Shown here: piece by piece, positions 37,942 through 46,201 of the stretch | Layout: every line of letters starts with the position of its first letter | Position numbering within the stretch: the stretch's first letter is position 1 | IMG/VR virus record: IMGVR_UViG_3300044997_001296 | Span: 1-46,207 of that record | Source of the DNA: a virus | Reading direction: 5' to 3' (one strand) | Length of the DNA: 46,207 bases | The notes under the pieces: generated by a model | What the model saw: only the letters and a program-made list of their open reading frames with translations | Told to the model about the DNA's origin: nothing | Databases searched by the model: none | Translations under genes and position numbers: made by a program

Positions 37942-39657
37942 ATGACTCGATCACCCATGCGCGGTTTGCTGCAATTTGTTCGAATGGCACAGTCTGCCGC
38001 TCTTAAATCTACGCTGAACAACCTTGTCTTTCGCTACAAGGATGGAGGTCCTCAGTCAGAAGAGATTCTTGAAAAAATCATCAATATGCCTGGATTTCTG
38101 CCCATGCTAGAGGACATAGCACTTAGCTACATCCGAAGAGTGCATCCCTATATTGACGAGGATACAGCCAATGATCTGGCTTCCAAGGCGATGTACTACA
38201 TGTGGAAAACAGGAATCCGATCAGGCCTGGATTCATACGATCCCCAAAATTCTAAGGGAGTCCTTACACCGTACAACTGGCTGGCAAACAGAGTAAAACA
38301 ATCGGCGCAAGGAGTCGTTAGTCAATACAATCAAAAGCGCAAATCGCCCACTGATGCCCTGGATGATTCTCTGTCTTATGACGCGCCTGTCGTGGAGCAC
38401 CCCAAGTATGTCACGGATGAGTATATTCCTCGAATGCCTCAGTATAGTGACTATATGCCTTCCGCTCAGAGCGCCGACTATGCCGAGATTTTAAGGAAGG
38501 TTCAGCAGAAAATTCGCGGCATGGAAACAAAGCGCGGCCTGAGCCGACGTGAATTTGAGGAGCTGGAAACCCTGCGCAAGTGGAGAGATGATGTGCTGGC
38601 CAGACTTCAGATTGAAAACAGCCAGCCTTCTCTCGAATCAGTAAACACCAAGCTGCCAGAATCCACTCCGATGAGCTTGATGCGCAAGTATCGAGGCAAG
38701 TTGACCAATCGCAATATGGCTGACGTTGATGAGGTGGTTAGTAAGGCCTCGGATCGCGCGCGTTATTTTCAAGGATCAGGACGTTGGGTTGCCGACGGCG
38801 CATTTCTTCCCACTTACAAACTGGAACAATATCAGGTAAATCAAAATGGCAGACTGCCAATGCACATTCTCTTTAAGCGCGCCTACGAAATTACCGATCC
38901 TCAGACTGCCCGACGAATTATGGAGCTGATGTATGAATCGATTCTGGAATCCAAAATGCACGCCGACATAGCAGGACGAAGTGACAAGGAGAAGGGCATT
39001 CGAAAGCTGGTGACCATTGAGACTCTGCATAAGGATTTTCTCAATACCCTTAAATCCAAGCTGGACGCAATGGGGCTGGACGGGGTTGCGCGCGATCAGA
39101 TTCTGGACCGCGTCGCTCGGCTGGATCGAAAGGAGTGGAGAAATGTGCTCTACAATACGGATGAGCTATTGAGGCACTACCAATACGACAAGGCCCGAAT
39201 GCAAAATATGGGAGGCAAATCGTGGAGCGAGCTTGACGATAACGAGCTAAGGCAAATACGCGACACCGCCTATGACAACCTGGGCTATAATGAAGGCTCG
39301 CTAATGGCTCTCAGGCGATTTGATGGATCAAAAGAGACGTTCGGCGTGCTCCGCAATAATACGCCAGAAGAGGAAAGAAAACGGATTATGGACGCCGAAC
39401 TCCAGAACTGGAAAGCAGGTCTTTCCGACAGGAATCTCGTTGTGCGAGAACAGGCTTCTTATCCATATTTTGCAAGACCCAAGGAAGAGTTCCAGGTCAT
39501 AAATGCTTCATCAAAAACTGGCATTCGCATTGCGGAAGCCATTGAAAACATGTCTCGATTAGCCGTTTTTCTGGACCATTTGGGAGATCACCAATCTGCG
39601 GACTTGATCGACCATGCCGTCAAAACAGCATCCAGAATGGTGTCAAAAATGGCTTAA
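37942..39657 (+). CDS. Large sigma-70 region 2-like protein, plus strand
   Basis: 571 residues from the ATG at 37942, preceded by GGAGGGAG; an earlier in-frame ATG at 37915 has no such signal. Residues 60-150 resemble sigma-70 region 2: DEDTANDLASKAMYYMWKTG, LDSYDPQNSKGVLTPYNWLA, a basic helix with QYNQKRKSP, and DDSLSYDAP. Later GKSWSELDDNELRQIRDTAY matches a segment of the 803-residue protein at 18690-21101, so the two look like paralogues. The C-terminus carries the AD helical hairpin (FLDHLGDHQSADLIDHAV) and KTAS. It is the only plausible plus-strand gene, divergent from the metallopeptidase-like gene, and looks more AT-rich than its neighbours. Polymerase binding is inferred. Confidence 0.65.
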   Translation: MTRSPMRGLLQFVRMAQSAALKSTLNNLVFRYKDGGPQSEEILEKIINMPGFLPMLEDIALSYIRRVHPYIDEDTANDLASKAMYYMWKTGIRSGLDSYDPQNSKGVLTPYNWLANRVKQSAQGVVSQYNQKRKSPTDALDDSLSYDAPVVEHPKYVTDEYIPRMPQYSDYMPSAQSADYAEILRKVQQKIRGMETKRGLSRREFEELETLRKWRDDVLARLQIENSQPSLESVNTKLPESTPMSLMRKYRGKLTNRNMADVDEVVSKASDRARYFQGSGRWVADGAFLPTYKLEQYQVNQNGRLPMHILFKRAYEITDPQTARRIMELMYESILESKMHADIAGRSDKEKGIRKLVTIETLHKDFLNTLKSKLDAMGLDGVARDQILDRVARLDRKEWRNVLYNTDELLRHYQYDKARMQNMGGKSWSELDDNELRQIRDTAYDNLGYNEGSLMALRRFDGSKETFGVLRNNTPEEERKRIMDAELQNWKAGLSDRNLVVREQASYPYFARPKEEFQVINASSKTGIRIAEAIENMSRLAVFLDHLGDHQSADLIDHAVKTASRMVSKMA

Positions 39658-39941
39658 AGCCTCTTGCCGCGTGAGTCAAAGAAACAGACTCTCCCCTCTG
39701 TTTCTTTCTGTGCGATTTGCTGCACCTCATTCCACAAGACAAGATGGCCTACAAGCTGACATAAAACCCAGCTTCGCTTTTCGGCCATTCGGCCTCCTTG
39801 CTCGCACACAAAAACCGCCAAGCAAGGAGGTTTGTCTTTTGTGAGTGCGTACCGACCTGTCATCGGATTGACATACACCCAGTATTCCACTTCTTGTTTT
39901 GGTTCTGTTTGTGTCTGTGCAAACGCCGCATTGGCAGTCAT
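39654..39941 (-). CDS. Small hypothetical protein, doubtful
   Basis: 95 residues from an ATG at 39941 (GAAAGA upstream). The frame extends up into the dUTPase gene, but that part is a shadow of the dUTPase coding sequence. The first half (EYWVYVNPMTGRYALTKDKP) reads like protein. The second half crosses a terminator-like hairpin near 39808-39832 and the bidirectional terminator at 39678-39707, which argues against it being translated as one gene. It may be a shorter gene or no gene. No family recognised. Confidence 0.3.
   Translation of the reverse strand: MTANAAFAQTQTEPKQEVEYWVYVNPMTGRYALTKDKPPCLAVFVCEQGGRMAEKRSWVLCQLVGHLVLWNEVQQIAQKETEGRVCFFDSRGKRL
39678..39707. terminator. Bidirectional terminator
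   Basis: AAAGAAACAG and CTGTTTCTTT form a 10-bp stem with a 10-base loop, 20 bases past the plus-strand sigma-like gene. A/T-rich arms on both sides allow use in both directions, where the plus-strand gene meets minus-strand transcripts from the dUTPase side. Confidence 0.7.
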
Positions 39942-40029
39942 ATCAATCTTTCTTTGCTTGGAAATAAGTATAGCCTGACGACGCCTATTTCTCATAGAGT
40001 TCGCCAGGCCATATAGCGCCGTGGTATTT

Positions 40030-40524
40030 TTATATTCCCGTGTGGCCAAATCCTCCAATACGCTGGCTTTCGTTTCGCGAAGTGTTATCGCTGAAATCTT
40101 CCTCGATCTGAACATCGGGCAGCTTGCATACCACCATTTGAGCGATGCGGTCTCCGTGATTGACAGCAAAAGGCTCCGTTCCGTGGTTGATCAGAATCAC
40201 GCCAATCTCAAACTTCTCGCCATCTCCGTCGTAGTCGGCGTCAATGGTGCCTGGAGTGTTGAGTACGGTGATCGCTTGTTTGGCGGCAAGACCTGATCGT
40301 GGTCGAATCTGGACTTCGTATCCTGCGGGGATGCGGATGTTGAGTCCAGTTTTGACAATCGCCTTGGCCCCTGGCGCAATCACGACAGTGGCTCTTTCGC
40401 TGGAGTTTTCCTCGTAGGGCGTCCAGGCGCACAGGTCATATCCAGCCGCATGTGCTGTGGACTTCGAGGGGAGCATTGCGCCTGCTCGAAAGCGTCGAAC
40501 TCGGATTAGTGCTTGATCATTCAT
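40030..40524 (-). CDS. dut: dUTP diphosphatase (dUTPase)
   Basis: 164 residues from the ATG at 40524, which overlaps the end of the upstream gene by 8 bases. All five trimeric dUTPase motifs are present: AGYDLCA (27-33), PRSGLA (75-80), PGTIDADYDG (91-100, with catalytic Asp97), GDRIAQMV (124-131) and RIGGFGHTG (155-163). It hydrolyses dUTP to dUMP and pyrophosphate, keeping uracil out of DNA and feeding dTMP synthesis. Length is slightly above the bacterial norm because of a small insertion before motif 2. Together with dCMP deaminase and ribonucleotide reductase it forms the nucleotide supply set. Confidence 0.95.
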   Translation of the reverse strand: MNDQALIRVRRFRAGAMLPSKSTAHAAGYDLCAWTPYEENSSERATVVIAPGAKAIVKTGLNIRIPAGYEVQIRPRSGLAAKQAITVLNTPGTIDADYDGDGEKFEIGVILINHGTEPFAVNHGDRIAQMVVCKLPDVQIEEDFSDNTSRNESQRIGGFGHTGI

Positions 40525-41047
40525 TGTTAACTCGGTTTTGTATTTTCTTGGCTTTGTTGGGTTCGAACTGAAATCGGGAGACGTGTGCTGCCTTGCGAGG
40601 CTCAGGCAGTCCAAGCTGCTTCAGATCATTGTCGATCTCTTCTTGCGGGCGTGTTGCCTTGCGCGCAAGAATCATGCTCGGGTCCACTTCAGGACTGGAC
40701 ATGTCTACCATCAGCCTGATGGGTGCCTCTCGGTTCTTGAGCATATCCGCAAACTTGTAAAGTTCGCGGCCCTGGAGCTGACGGCTCATTCCTGTAATGG
40801 ACTGGATATCTTCCAGGCTCAGAGGAGAGCGGAAAATCGCCTGAGTAGCGGTATCTTGAAGAAGCAGCCATAACACCTTGGTGACATAGGGGCGCTCCTC
40901 AGAACCTTCGTCCTCTTCGACATGTGCATCGATAATCCGCACCAGGCGCTCTTCCAGGGCAGGTGCCTCGCTTGTTGCTTCTAAAGGGGGCGGTGTTGGA
41001 CGGTCGTATTGATCCATGCGAAAATTAGCCACAGTGCGCGTGCGCAT
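40517..41047 (-). CDS. Hypothetical protein between ribonucleotide reductase and dUTPase
   Basis: 176 residues. The ATG at 41047 has AAGGAG with a 9-base spacer; the longer upstream frame lies inside the reductase gene and its terminator. The N-terminus is Pro-rich, then a helical acidic part (LEERLVRIIDAHVEEDEG), a segment SLEDIQSITGMSRQLQGREL that could be a helix-turn-helix, and a polar C-terminus. No family recognised. It overlaps the dUTPase start, so the two are co-translated. Confidence 0.6.
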   Translation of the reverse strand: MRTRTVANFRMDQYDRPTPPPLEATSEAPALEERLVRIIDAHVEEDEGSEERPYVTKVLWLLLQDTATQAIFRSPLSLEDIQSITGMSRQLQGRELYKFADMLKNREAPIRLMVDMSSPEVDPSMILARKATRPQEEIDNDLKQLGLPEPRKAAHVSRFQFEPNKAKKIQNRVNNE

Positions 41048-41087
41048 TTCAGTGATCTCCTTATCTATCTTTGTTCCTTTTACAAAA

Positions 41088-41122
41088 AAAACGGCGCGCC
41101 GAATGATTCGACCCGCCGTTTT
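41088..41122 (-). terminator. Rho-independent terminator after ribonucleotide reductase
   Basis: AAAACGGCG pairs with CGCCGTTTT, followed by a run of eight T on the minus strand, 20 bases past the reductase stop. The strongest terminator in the window. Confidence 0.9.
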
Positions 41123-41142
41123 TGCTGATTTTGCGCTCTCTG

Positions 41143-43821
41143 TTACTCGCAGTTTCCTGTTTTGCAGAAGTCCATGCGCAGGCCCGTCTCTTCGTCCACG
41201 ACATACTTGGACAGCACGCGCGCCATGACCTTGGAGAAGGAGGTGAGTCCTGAGATTCGATCTCGGCGAAGCTGTTCGACGATGAACTGGATCGGCACAC
41301 CGTGGCGCAGGCTGGTGGACAGCATGCGTGTCGCCCACGCATAGTTGCCATCGTTAAACGCCGTGGCGATATCCTTCACCACCAGTGCATCTTCGCCCTC
41401 GCCAATCACCAGGGCGTAGCAGGACTTGCGCCCATTGGCGTTCGCCTTTTCGCACCTGGTCTTGATCAGCTCACCATCGGTGTATCGCTTGGGGAGCACC
41501 ACGTTTTCGGAGAGGCCTCCAAAAACCTCGTAGGGCTTGCCATCCATGAGGCCTACAAGAATGGTCCACTTCTGGCCCTCAATGCTGGCGTGGTGAATCT
41601 CACACGGCAGCGACTTGGGACGCTTGGGGGCCTGGGTCTCCACAATAGAGTCGGGCTTACCACTCTTGCCCTTGTCATCTGCGGCCACGAGGACGCCCGT
41701 GCGGCTGCCATCGACATAGACGGTGACACCCTTGAGGCCGTGCTTCCAGCTATTCATGTAAAGCTCGGCCACCTGCTCTGTCGTCGTTCCCTTGGGAAGA
41801 TTGATCGTTGAGCTGATACCGTGATCGATGTAGCGCTGAATCACGCCCTGAATCTCAACGCGGCGATTGCCGATGATCTCCTCTGCCTGCACAAAAAAGT
41901 CAGGCAGAATCTTACTCAGAGCCGAGGCCCATTCGCCCTTGGGCTTCTCTTCCTGGATGGTCGCCCAGGCCGCTTTCGCCTCGGCATCGATCTCCAGGTA
42001 CTCCGCCAGCGCGGAGTGGAAGACCATGAACTCTTCCCACTTGTCGCCGTTCTGATCGGTGAAGTCCACCTTGGCATCGGGGTCCGAAGGGTTCACCTTC
42101 TTGCGGCGCATGTAGAAATACTTGAACACAGGTTCAATGCCAGAGCTGGTCTGCGACACGATGCTCACCGAACCTGTCGGAGCCATCGTCAGCAGACTGA
42201 TGTGGCGTCGGCCATGATTCTGAATACGCGCCTGAAGCCATTCAGGAAGGCGCTGAATAAAGGCGCACTCCTTCTCAAGTTCCCAGTCAAACGCAGGGAA
42301 GGCTCCGCGCTCGATGGCCAGGTTCACCGACTCATCATAGGCGCAGTTGCGGAACGATTCAAAGATGCGCTCCACCATCGCCATCGCCTCGTCGCTGTCG
42401 TAGCGCAGTCGGAGCGCCGAAAGCGCATCCGCCAGAGCATGTGTGCCCAGGCCCGTGCGGCGTCCTAGCACTGCCGCATCGCGCAGCTTGATGAACACCC
42501 GTCGCTCCGATTCATCATCCACCGAGTTGATGATATTGCTCAGGTACTCGATCTCGATCTCGACGATGGCGTCCATCACGCGCATGCCCAGTCGAGTCAT
42601 CTGACCGAACAGCTCAAAATCAAACTCTGCCTGGGTCGTGTACGGATTCTTGACAAAGTTCTTCAGGTTCAGCGAGGTCAGGCGGCATGAGTCGTAAGCG
42701 GACAGGCCGATCTCAGAACAGGGGTTGACGCAGATGGTCTTGAACTGCGGATAGAAGTGCGCTGGAAGGTTCTTGGTGTAGTTGCCCCAGAACAGCAAGC
42801 CAGGCTCGGCGGTCTTGCAGGCGCTGTCGTTGATCAGGTTCCAGAGCGCCCGTGCATCAAACAGACGCAGAGAGCGTCGCTCGGACGGATCGCTGGACTG
42901 CCACACCTTGGAGTCAAGCGGATGGTTATGGTCCGCAGGGACCTCAACCCATTCGCCGCCCTTGCTCATCAGGTCTTCGACGTCACACTCAACGATGTCG
43001 AGTTCAGGTACCGTTGCGACAGGCCATTTTGTAAGCCACTCTGATCCTGCCTCAACGGCCTCCATGAAGTCGTCTTCCAGCATCACCGACACGTTTGCGC
43101 CCGTGACCTTGGTCAGGTCGTGCTTCATGACGGTAAACTTATCGATGTCAGGGTGTCGTACGTTGAGCGTCAGCATGAGCGCGCCGCGGCGACCATTCTG
43201 ACCGATCATGCGGCAGACATTGGAGAAGTAGTCGGCAAAACTCCAGGCACCCGTGGAGGTGCCTGCGCTGTTGGACACCGCCGCGCCATCAGGGCGAAGG
43301 GTGGACAGATCGTTGCCTACGCCGCATCGTCGCTTAAAGAGATTGGCAAGCTCCTTGCCTGTCTCCATGATTCCCGAAATGTTGTCTGCGGGAGATTGAG
43401 CCACCACGCAGTTGGAGATCGAAACGCGCACAAACGGGTTGCCGATGCCGTACATCGGGCTGCCCTGAGGGACGATATATCGGAAGTGACTGAATGCATT
43501 CAGATACTTCTGGAACTGCTCCTCAAAAAACCGAAAATGGTCTTCGGCCATCATGCCCAAATTGGTGTACTGGGTGCCAAACTTGAAGTTGACATCACGC
43601 AGTGCCACCTCGGTGGCCAGACGATCATGCATGTGCGCAGGTGTCAGCTCCGCAAAAGGGTTTGCCTTGATCTTGGGGTTCTTGAGGGCATACTTGCTTA
43701 CAAACGTCGATGCCGCAAGCTCATCGCCGCCAAAATAGGCGAGACTGGCTTCATATGTCTCGCTCTTGGTGTAGCGCGCTTCATGGCTTTTGGCAGTTGG
43801 TGTCAGAATATCAGTGGTCAA
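41143..43821 (-). CDS. nrdJ: Ribonucleotide reductase, class II (adenosylcobalamin-dependent) type
   Basis: 892 residues starting at a TTG at 43821 with AGGAG 7 bases upstream. The ten-stranded barrel of reductases is visible: SISNCVVAQ (first redox cysteine), NGRRGALMLTLNVRHPDI, CVNPCSEIGLSAYDSCRLT (thiyl-radical cysteine region), MAPTGSVSIVSQTSSGIEP and HGLKGVTVYVDGSRTGVL. The C-terminal part (RPKSLPCEIHHASIEGQKWT, GKPYEVFGG) is typical of NrdJ, and the chain ends CKTGNCE, the cysteine pair that re-reduces the active site. No small-subunit (NrdB) or activase gene is seen. It makes dNTPs from ribonucleotides without oxygen. I see no B12 riboswitch in the 171-base leader. Class II by single-gene layout and C-terminus; substrate level not decided. 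Confidence 0.9.
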   Translation of the reverse strand: MTTDILTPTAKSHEARYTKSETYEASLAYFGGDELAASTFVSKYALKNPKIKANPFAELTPAHMHDRLATEVALRDVNFKFGTQYTNLGMMAEDHFRFFEEQFQKYLNAFSHFRYIVPQGSPMYGIGNPFVRVSISNCVVAQSPADNISGIMETGKELANLFKRRCGVGNDLSTLRPDGAAVSNSAGTSTGAWSFADYFSNVCRMIGQNGRRGALMLTLNVRHPDIDKFTVMKHDLTKVTGANVSVMLEDDFMEAVEAGSEWLTKWPVATVPELDIVECDVEDLMSKGGEWVEVPADHNHPLDSKVWQSSDPSERRSLRLFDARALWNLINDSACKTAEPGLLFWGNYTKNLPAHFYPQFKTICVNPCSEIGLSAYDSCRLTSLNLKNFVKNPYTTQAEFDFELFGQMTRLGMRVMDAIVEIEIEYLSNIINSVDDESERRVFIKLRDAAVLGRRTGLGTHALADALSALRLRYDSDEAMAMVERIFESFRNCAYDESVNLAIERGAFPAFDWELEKECAFIQRLPEWLQARIQNHGRRHISLLTMAPTGSVSIVSQTSSGIEPVFKYFYMRRKKVNPSDPDAKVDFTDQNGDKWEEFMVFHSALAEYLEIDAEAKAAWATIQEEKPKGEWASALSKILPDFFVQAEEIIGNRRVEIQGVIQRYIDHGISSTINLPKGTTTEQVAELYMNSWKHGLKGVTVYVDGSRTGVLVAADDKGKSGKPDSIVETQAPKRPKSLPCEIHHASIEGQKWTILVGLMDGKPYEVFGGLSENVVLPKRYTDGELIKTRCEKANANGRKSCYALVIGEGEDALVVKDIATAFNDGNYAWATRMLSTSLRHGVPIQFIVEQLRRDRISGLTSFSKVMARVLSKYVVDEETGLRMDFCKTGNCE

Positions 43822-43992
43822 TGGTGATCTCCTGGTGTTTCCTTTCGTAATTTCTCGGACTCATCTGTGAGTGTGCCCATTCACTGTAGATGAGATCGTC
43901 GTATGATATGATTCGTGCGTTTTCGCCCGATTGCGCATGATCAACAGACCAAAAACGGTGCACCATTCAAAAACATGGATGTGTTGAGAATC

Positions 43993-44571
43993 TCAATCAT
44001 CGATGTTGGGTGCGCCGAAATAGGTCTGGCTCATCGTGTCGCTGGCTTGTTGTCGAGCGATGGTTGTCACTTGAGCCAGAAGGGCTGCCTGGCTCTGTAT
44101 TTCTTCTTCGTTTTCAAGTAGTTCGTCCGCATCCAGGCCGCGCAGGAATCTCAGCGTTGAGACGAGCGAGCGTCGTGCAGTGCGATTGTTTGAAAGCTGA
44201 CGCAAAACTACCGTGCGAAGTCCTGAAACATTCTCCTCTTCCATCTCCCTCGCAAGGGCAGACAGACACTTTTCCAGTCCAACAATCGCCAGTTGAGACG
44301 CCCCTTTGGAGTCGCCAATACTGATTTGATTATCCTGTACGGTCACGGGGCCAGTGTATCTCATGGCATGCTGAATCAGGACGGTCCACGGAGTGTTTGC
44401 GTCCACCCTATAGTTCCCACTCTCTGCCTCTTCACCCTCGTCTTTGGCGCTCTCTTTTGCGTGATTTTCCTGATCGGAATCCAGCGGTTCGTTCTCTTCA
44501 AGCATGACTTTGCGAAGCAGAATCCTGCGCTCCTCTTCACTGCGGTAAAACGGGGATCGAATGGTGTTCAT
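43993..44571 (-). CDS. Hypothetical protein
   Basis: 192 residues from the ATG at 44571. No Shine-Dalgarno is present; the T run of a terminator lies immediately upstream, so the start is uncertain. An acidic stretch (near 25-50) is followed by a compact-looking part (TPWTVLIQHAMRYTGPVTVQ) and long helices (LAIVGLEKCLSALAREMEEE, then RRSLVSTLRFLRGLDADELL). No recognised family. It is next to the SpoVS-like gene. The 171 bases from here to the reductase contain a TTGAGA/TCTCAA inverted repeat around the stop and nothing else I can name. Confidence 0.5.
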   Translation of the reverse strand: MNTIRSPFYRSEEERRILLRKVMLEENEPLDSDQENHAKESAKDEGEEAESGNYRVDANTPWTVLIQHAMRYTGPVTVQDNQISIGDSKGASQLAIVGLEKCLSALAREMEEENVSGLRTVVLRQLSNNRTARRSLVSTLRFLRGLDADELLENEEEIQSQAALLAQVTTIARQQASDTMSQTYFGAPNIDD

Positions 44572-44581
44572 GGCTAAAAAC

Positions 44582-44616
44582 AAAAAAAGGGGTGCGCAAT
44601 TTGCATCATCCACCCC
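44582..44616 (-). terminator. Rho-independent terminator after the SpoVS-like gene
   Basis: GGGGTG pairs with CACCCC across a 16-base loop, followed by TTTTTTTG on the minus strand. It begins 34 bases past the stop at 44650 and ends only 11 bases before the next ATG. Confidence 0.8.
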
Positions 44617-44649
44617 GAGGAATCCTTTTTGATGCACGCTCAAAAAGCG

Positions 44650-45018
44650 CTATTGGGCAAATTTGATCGGCACCGCAAAAATACGAGTACAGATGCCCTT
44701 GGTGGGCTTGCCGTCGATTTCCGCGGTATACTCCGATTGCCGATTGACCAGCACCGCACCGTGCGTGCGCCCTTCGATTTCACGCGCGGCAAGCCGAAAC
44801 GCTGCCATGACGGAGTTGAGCGCCGTTGGACCCACTGAGAGTACACGGACATAGTCGTGTTTTTCCAGTACATGCATAATGCTTCGGGAAAGACCCACAG
44901 GATCGGTAGGTCGCCGCGCTGGGTCTTCATGGTGTGGATCGCCACCCTTTGCTCGGAGTGTCTGGGCGTCATTAAATGCGCCTTTGCCCGCTTGCTGAGA
45001 ACTGTTGTTGTCGCTCAT
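44650..45018 (-). CDS. SpoVS/Alba-like protein
   Basis: 122 residues, ATG at 45018, 6 bases after the stop of the gene upstream. After a polar tail of about 40 residues, the rest follows the SpoVS pattern: PVGLSRSIMHVLEKHDYVRV, LSVGPTALNSVMAAFRLAAR (cf. IGAGALNQAVKAVAIARG in SpoVS), then EIDGKPTKGICTRIFAVP. SpoVS is a small Alba-fold protein from spore formers and some other bacteria, thought to bind nucleic acid and affect late sporulation. In a phage it might act on DNA, RNA or development of the host. Match judged by eye; moderately sure. Confidence 0.68.
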   Translation of the reverse strand: MSDNNSSQQAGKGAFNDAQTLRAKGGDPHHEDPARRPTDPVGLSRSIMHVLEKHDYVRVLSVGPTALNSVMAAFRLAAREIEGRTHGAVLVNRQSEYTAEIDGKPTKGICTRIFAVPIKFAQ

Positions 45019-45024
45019 AAATTC

Positions 45025-46029
45025 TTACCCTTCCAGGCCCACGAGAGTCATTTTGTCACGCAGGGTGTCCAGGGCCATCTCAAATTCTGCTTCAGTGCAC
45101 TTATACACATTTGGGCGATAGGTGATGGAGGATGAGCCGTTCAGCACCTGCTCCAGAATAGAGCGCTCCAGTGCCGAAAGATCGCAACTCAGGAGGTGGT
45201 CGATCCGATTGTCCCCTGGCGTGGCATCGTAGTGGCAGGTCTCTTCTCCTTCATCGTCTTCGCTGGTCCAGACACTCACCTCTTTGGTCTTCATGGTGTG
45301 GTGATCGGGATACAGTTCGGAGAAACGCTGAAAAAGAAACGTAGAGTGCTTGGAAAGAAGGTGCCGCTTGAGCGCCTCGTTTGCCGCCTGAAAGCGGCAG
45401 GTTTCACAAGCGCCATTCTCCTGGTGTTCGCAGGGGACCTGCCGTGGGGTTTTGTGTGATTTGCAGAAAGGGCACTCCGTCATCGTGTGAACGTCGTAGC
45501 CAAAGCTGGCCATCTGTTCCCAGAGGAGGTCTACGTGGTGTTTGCGCAGGTGCGTAGAGAGGGGATTGACCCAGGTTTCGCAGATGGGACAGCGGCATCC
45601 GACATTGCGCTTCCCTGCATTGTTGGCCTTGACAAGATTGGAATAGTGGTTCTGAAGCGCGCCGATAAAGTAGTTTTTGAACTCCCCTGATCCCTCATGG
45701 CGGCTGGCGCGCCGCTCGCCGCGTGGCTTCCACTTGGCGAGCACTTTGCAGAAGATCATATTGTATTCCTGCGTGAAGTCTTCTGCGGTGTCGTAGAGGA
45801 AGTAATACTGGTTGTACCAGTCCGACATGTGCTTGTGAGGAGGATAGAGTTCGCAAATAAGCGCGTAGGAGCGCTCAATTGCGAATGAATCACGGTCTGC
45901 CAGCGCTCTTTGATAGTTCAGAATGGCTGACTCTAGTCGCTCCTGGTATTGAATCGCGGCCTGTTGTCGAACGCGATTACGACTGATTTTCGAAGAAGAA
46001 GGCTTTTTGGTCTTGACGGCGTTGGGCAT
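45025..46029 (-). CDS. Sigma-like protein with zinc-finger insertion
   Basis: 334 residues from the ATG at 46029, with CGAGGAG 4 bases upstream; the longer frame above lacks support. Residues 75-135 resemble sigma region 2 (YDTAEDFTQEYNMIFCKVLA, then GSGEFKNYFIGALQNHYSNL). Two zinc-finger-like units follow: CRCPICETWVNPLSTHLRKHH (C147, C150, H160, H164) and ECPFCKS...CEHQ...CETC...HLLSKH (C186, C189, C208, C211, H223, H228). The C-terminal 50 residues (CDLSALERSILEQVLNG, then EAEFEMALDTLRDKM) resemble a region 4 helix-turn-helix. So it looks like a sigma factor split by zinc fingers. Likely a DNA-binding regulator; role inferred. Confidence 0.62.
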   Translation of the reverse strand: MPNAVKTKKPSSSKISRNRVRQQAAIQYQERLESAILNYQRALADRDSFAIERSYALICELYPPHKHMSDWYNQYYFLYDTAEDFTQEYNMIFCKVLAKWKPRGERRASRHEGSGEFKNYFIGALQNHYSNLVKANNAGKRNVGCRCPICETWVNPLSTHLRKHHVDLLWEQMASFGYDVHTMTECPFCKSHKTPRQVPCEHQENGACETCRFQAANEALKRHLLSKHSTFLFQRFSELYPDHHTMKTKEVSVWTSEDDEGEETCHYDATPGDNRIDHLLSCDLSALERSILEQVLNGSSSITYRPNVYKCTEAEFEMALDTLRDKMTLVGLEG

Positions 46030-46177
46030 TAGGCTCCTCGGGCGAGAAGAAGCCGTGGCGCACAGGGAGTTGTGAGGAAGAGGACATTGCGGGTGAAAAT
46101 GTGGCTCTCTGGGGAGCGCTGCGATTATTGCGTAGTAATCCTGCCGATTCTCCGCATCCACGACATTCCGTGTGCGG

Positions 46178-46201
46178 ACGATAACAAACACGTTATCGTC
46201 G
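46178..46201. other. Perfect 9-bp inverted repeat at the window edge
   Basis: GACGATAAC and GTTATCGTC flank a 6-base centre, about 150 bases upstream of the zinc-finger sigma-like gene. No T run. Could be an operator or the hairpin of a unit beyond the edge. The rest of 46030-46207 shows nothing recognisable. Confidence 0.5.

Noticed and set aside
39808-39832. Second terminator-like hairpin on the minus strand
   Set aside because: The stem has a mismatch and lies inside a doubtful reading frame; noted but not called.
43850-43880. Hammerhead ribozyme-like string (GATGAGTCCGAGA...CGAAA) on the minus strand upstream of ribonucleotide reductase
   Set aside because: The invariant U after the first C is replaced by A, and the bases that should form stem II do not pair. 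Chance similarity.
43822-43992. B12 riboswitch before the class II ribonucleotide reductase
   Set aside because: The leader is only 171 bases and lacks a recognisable B12 box.
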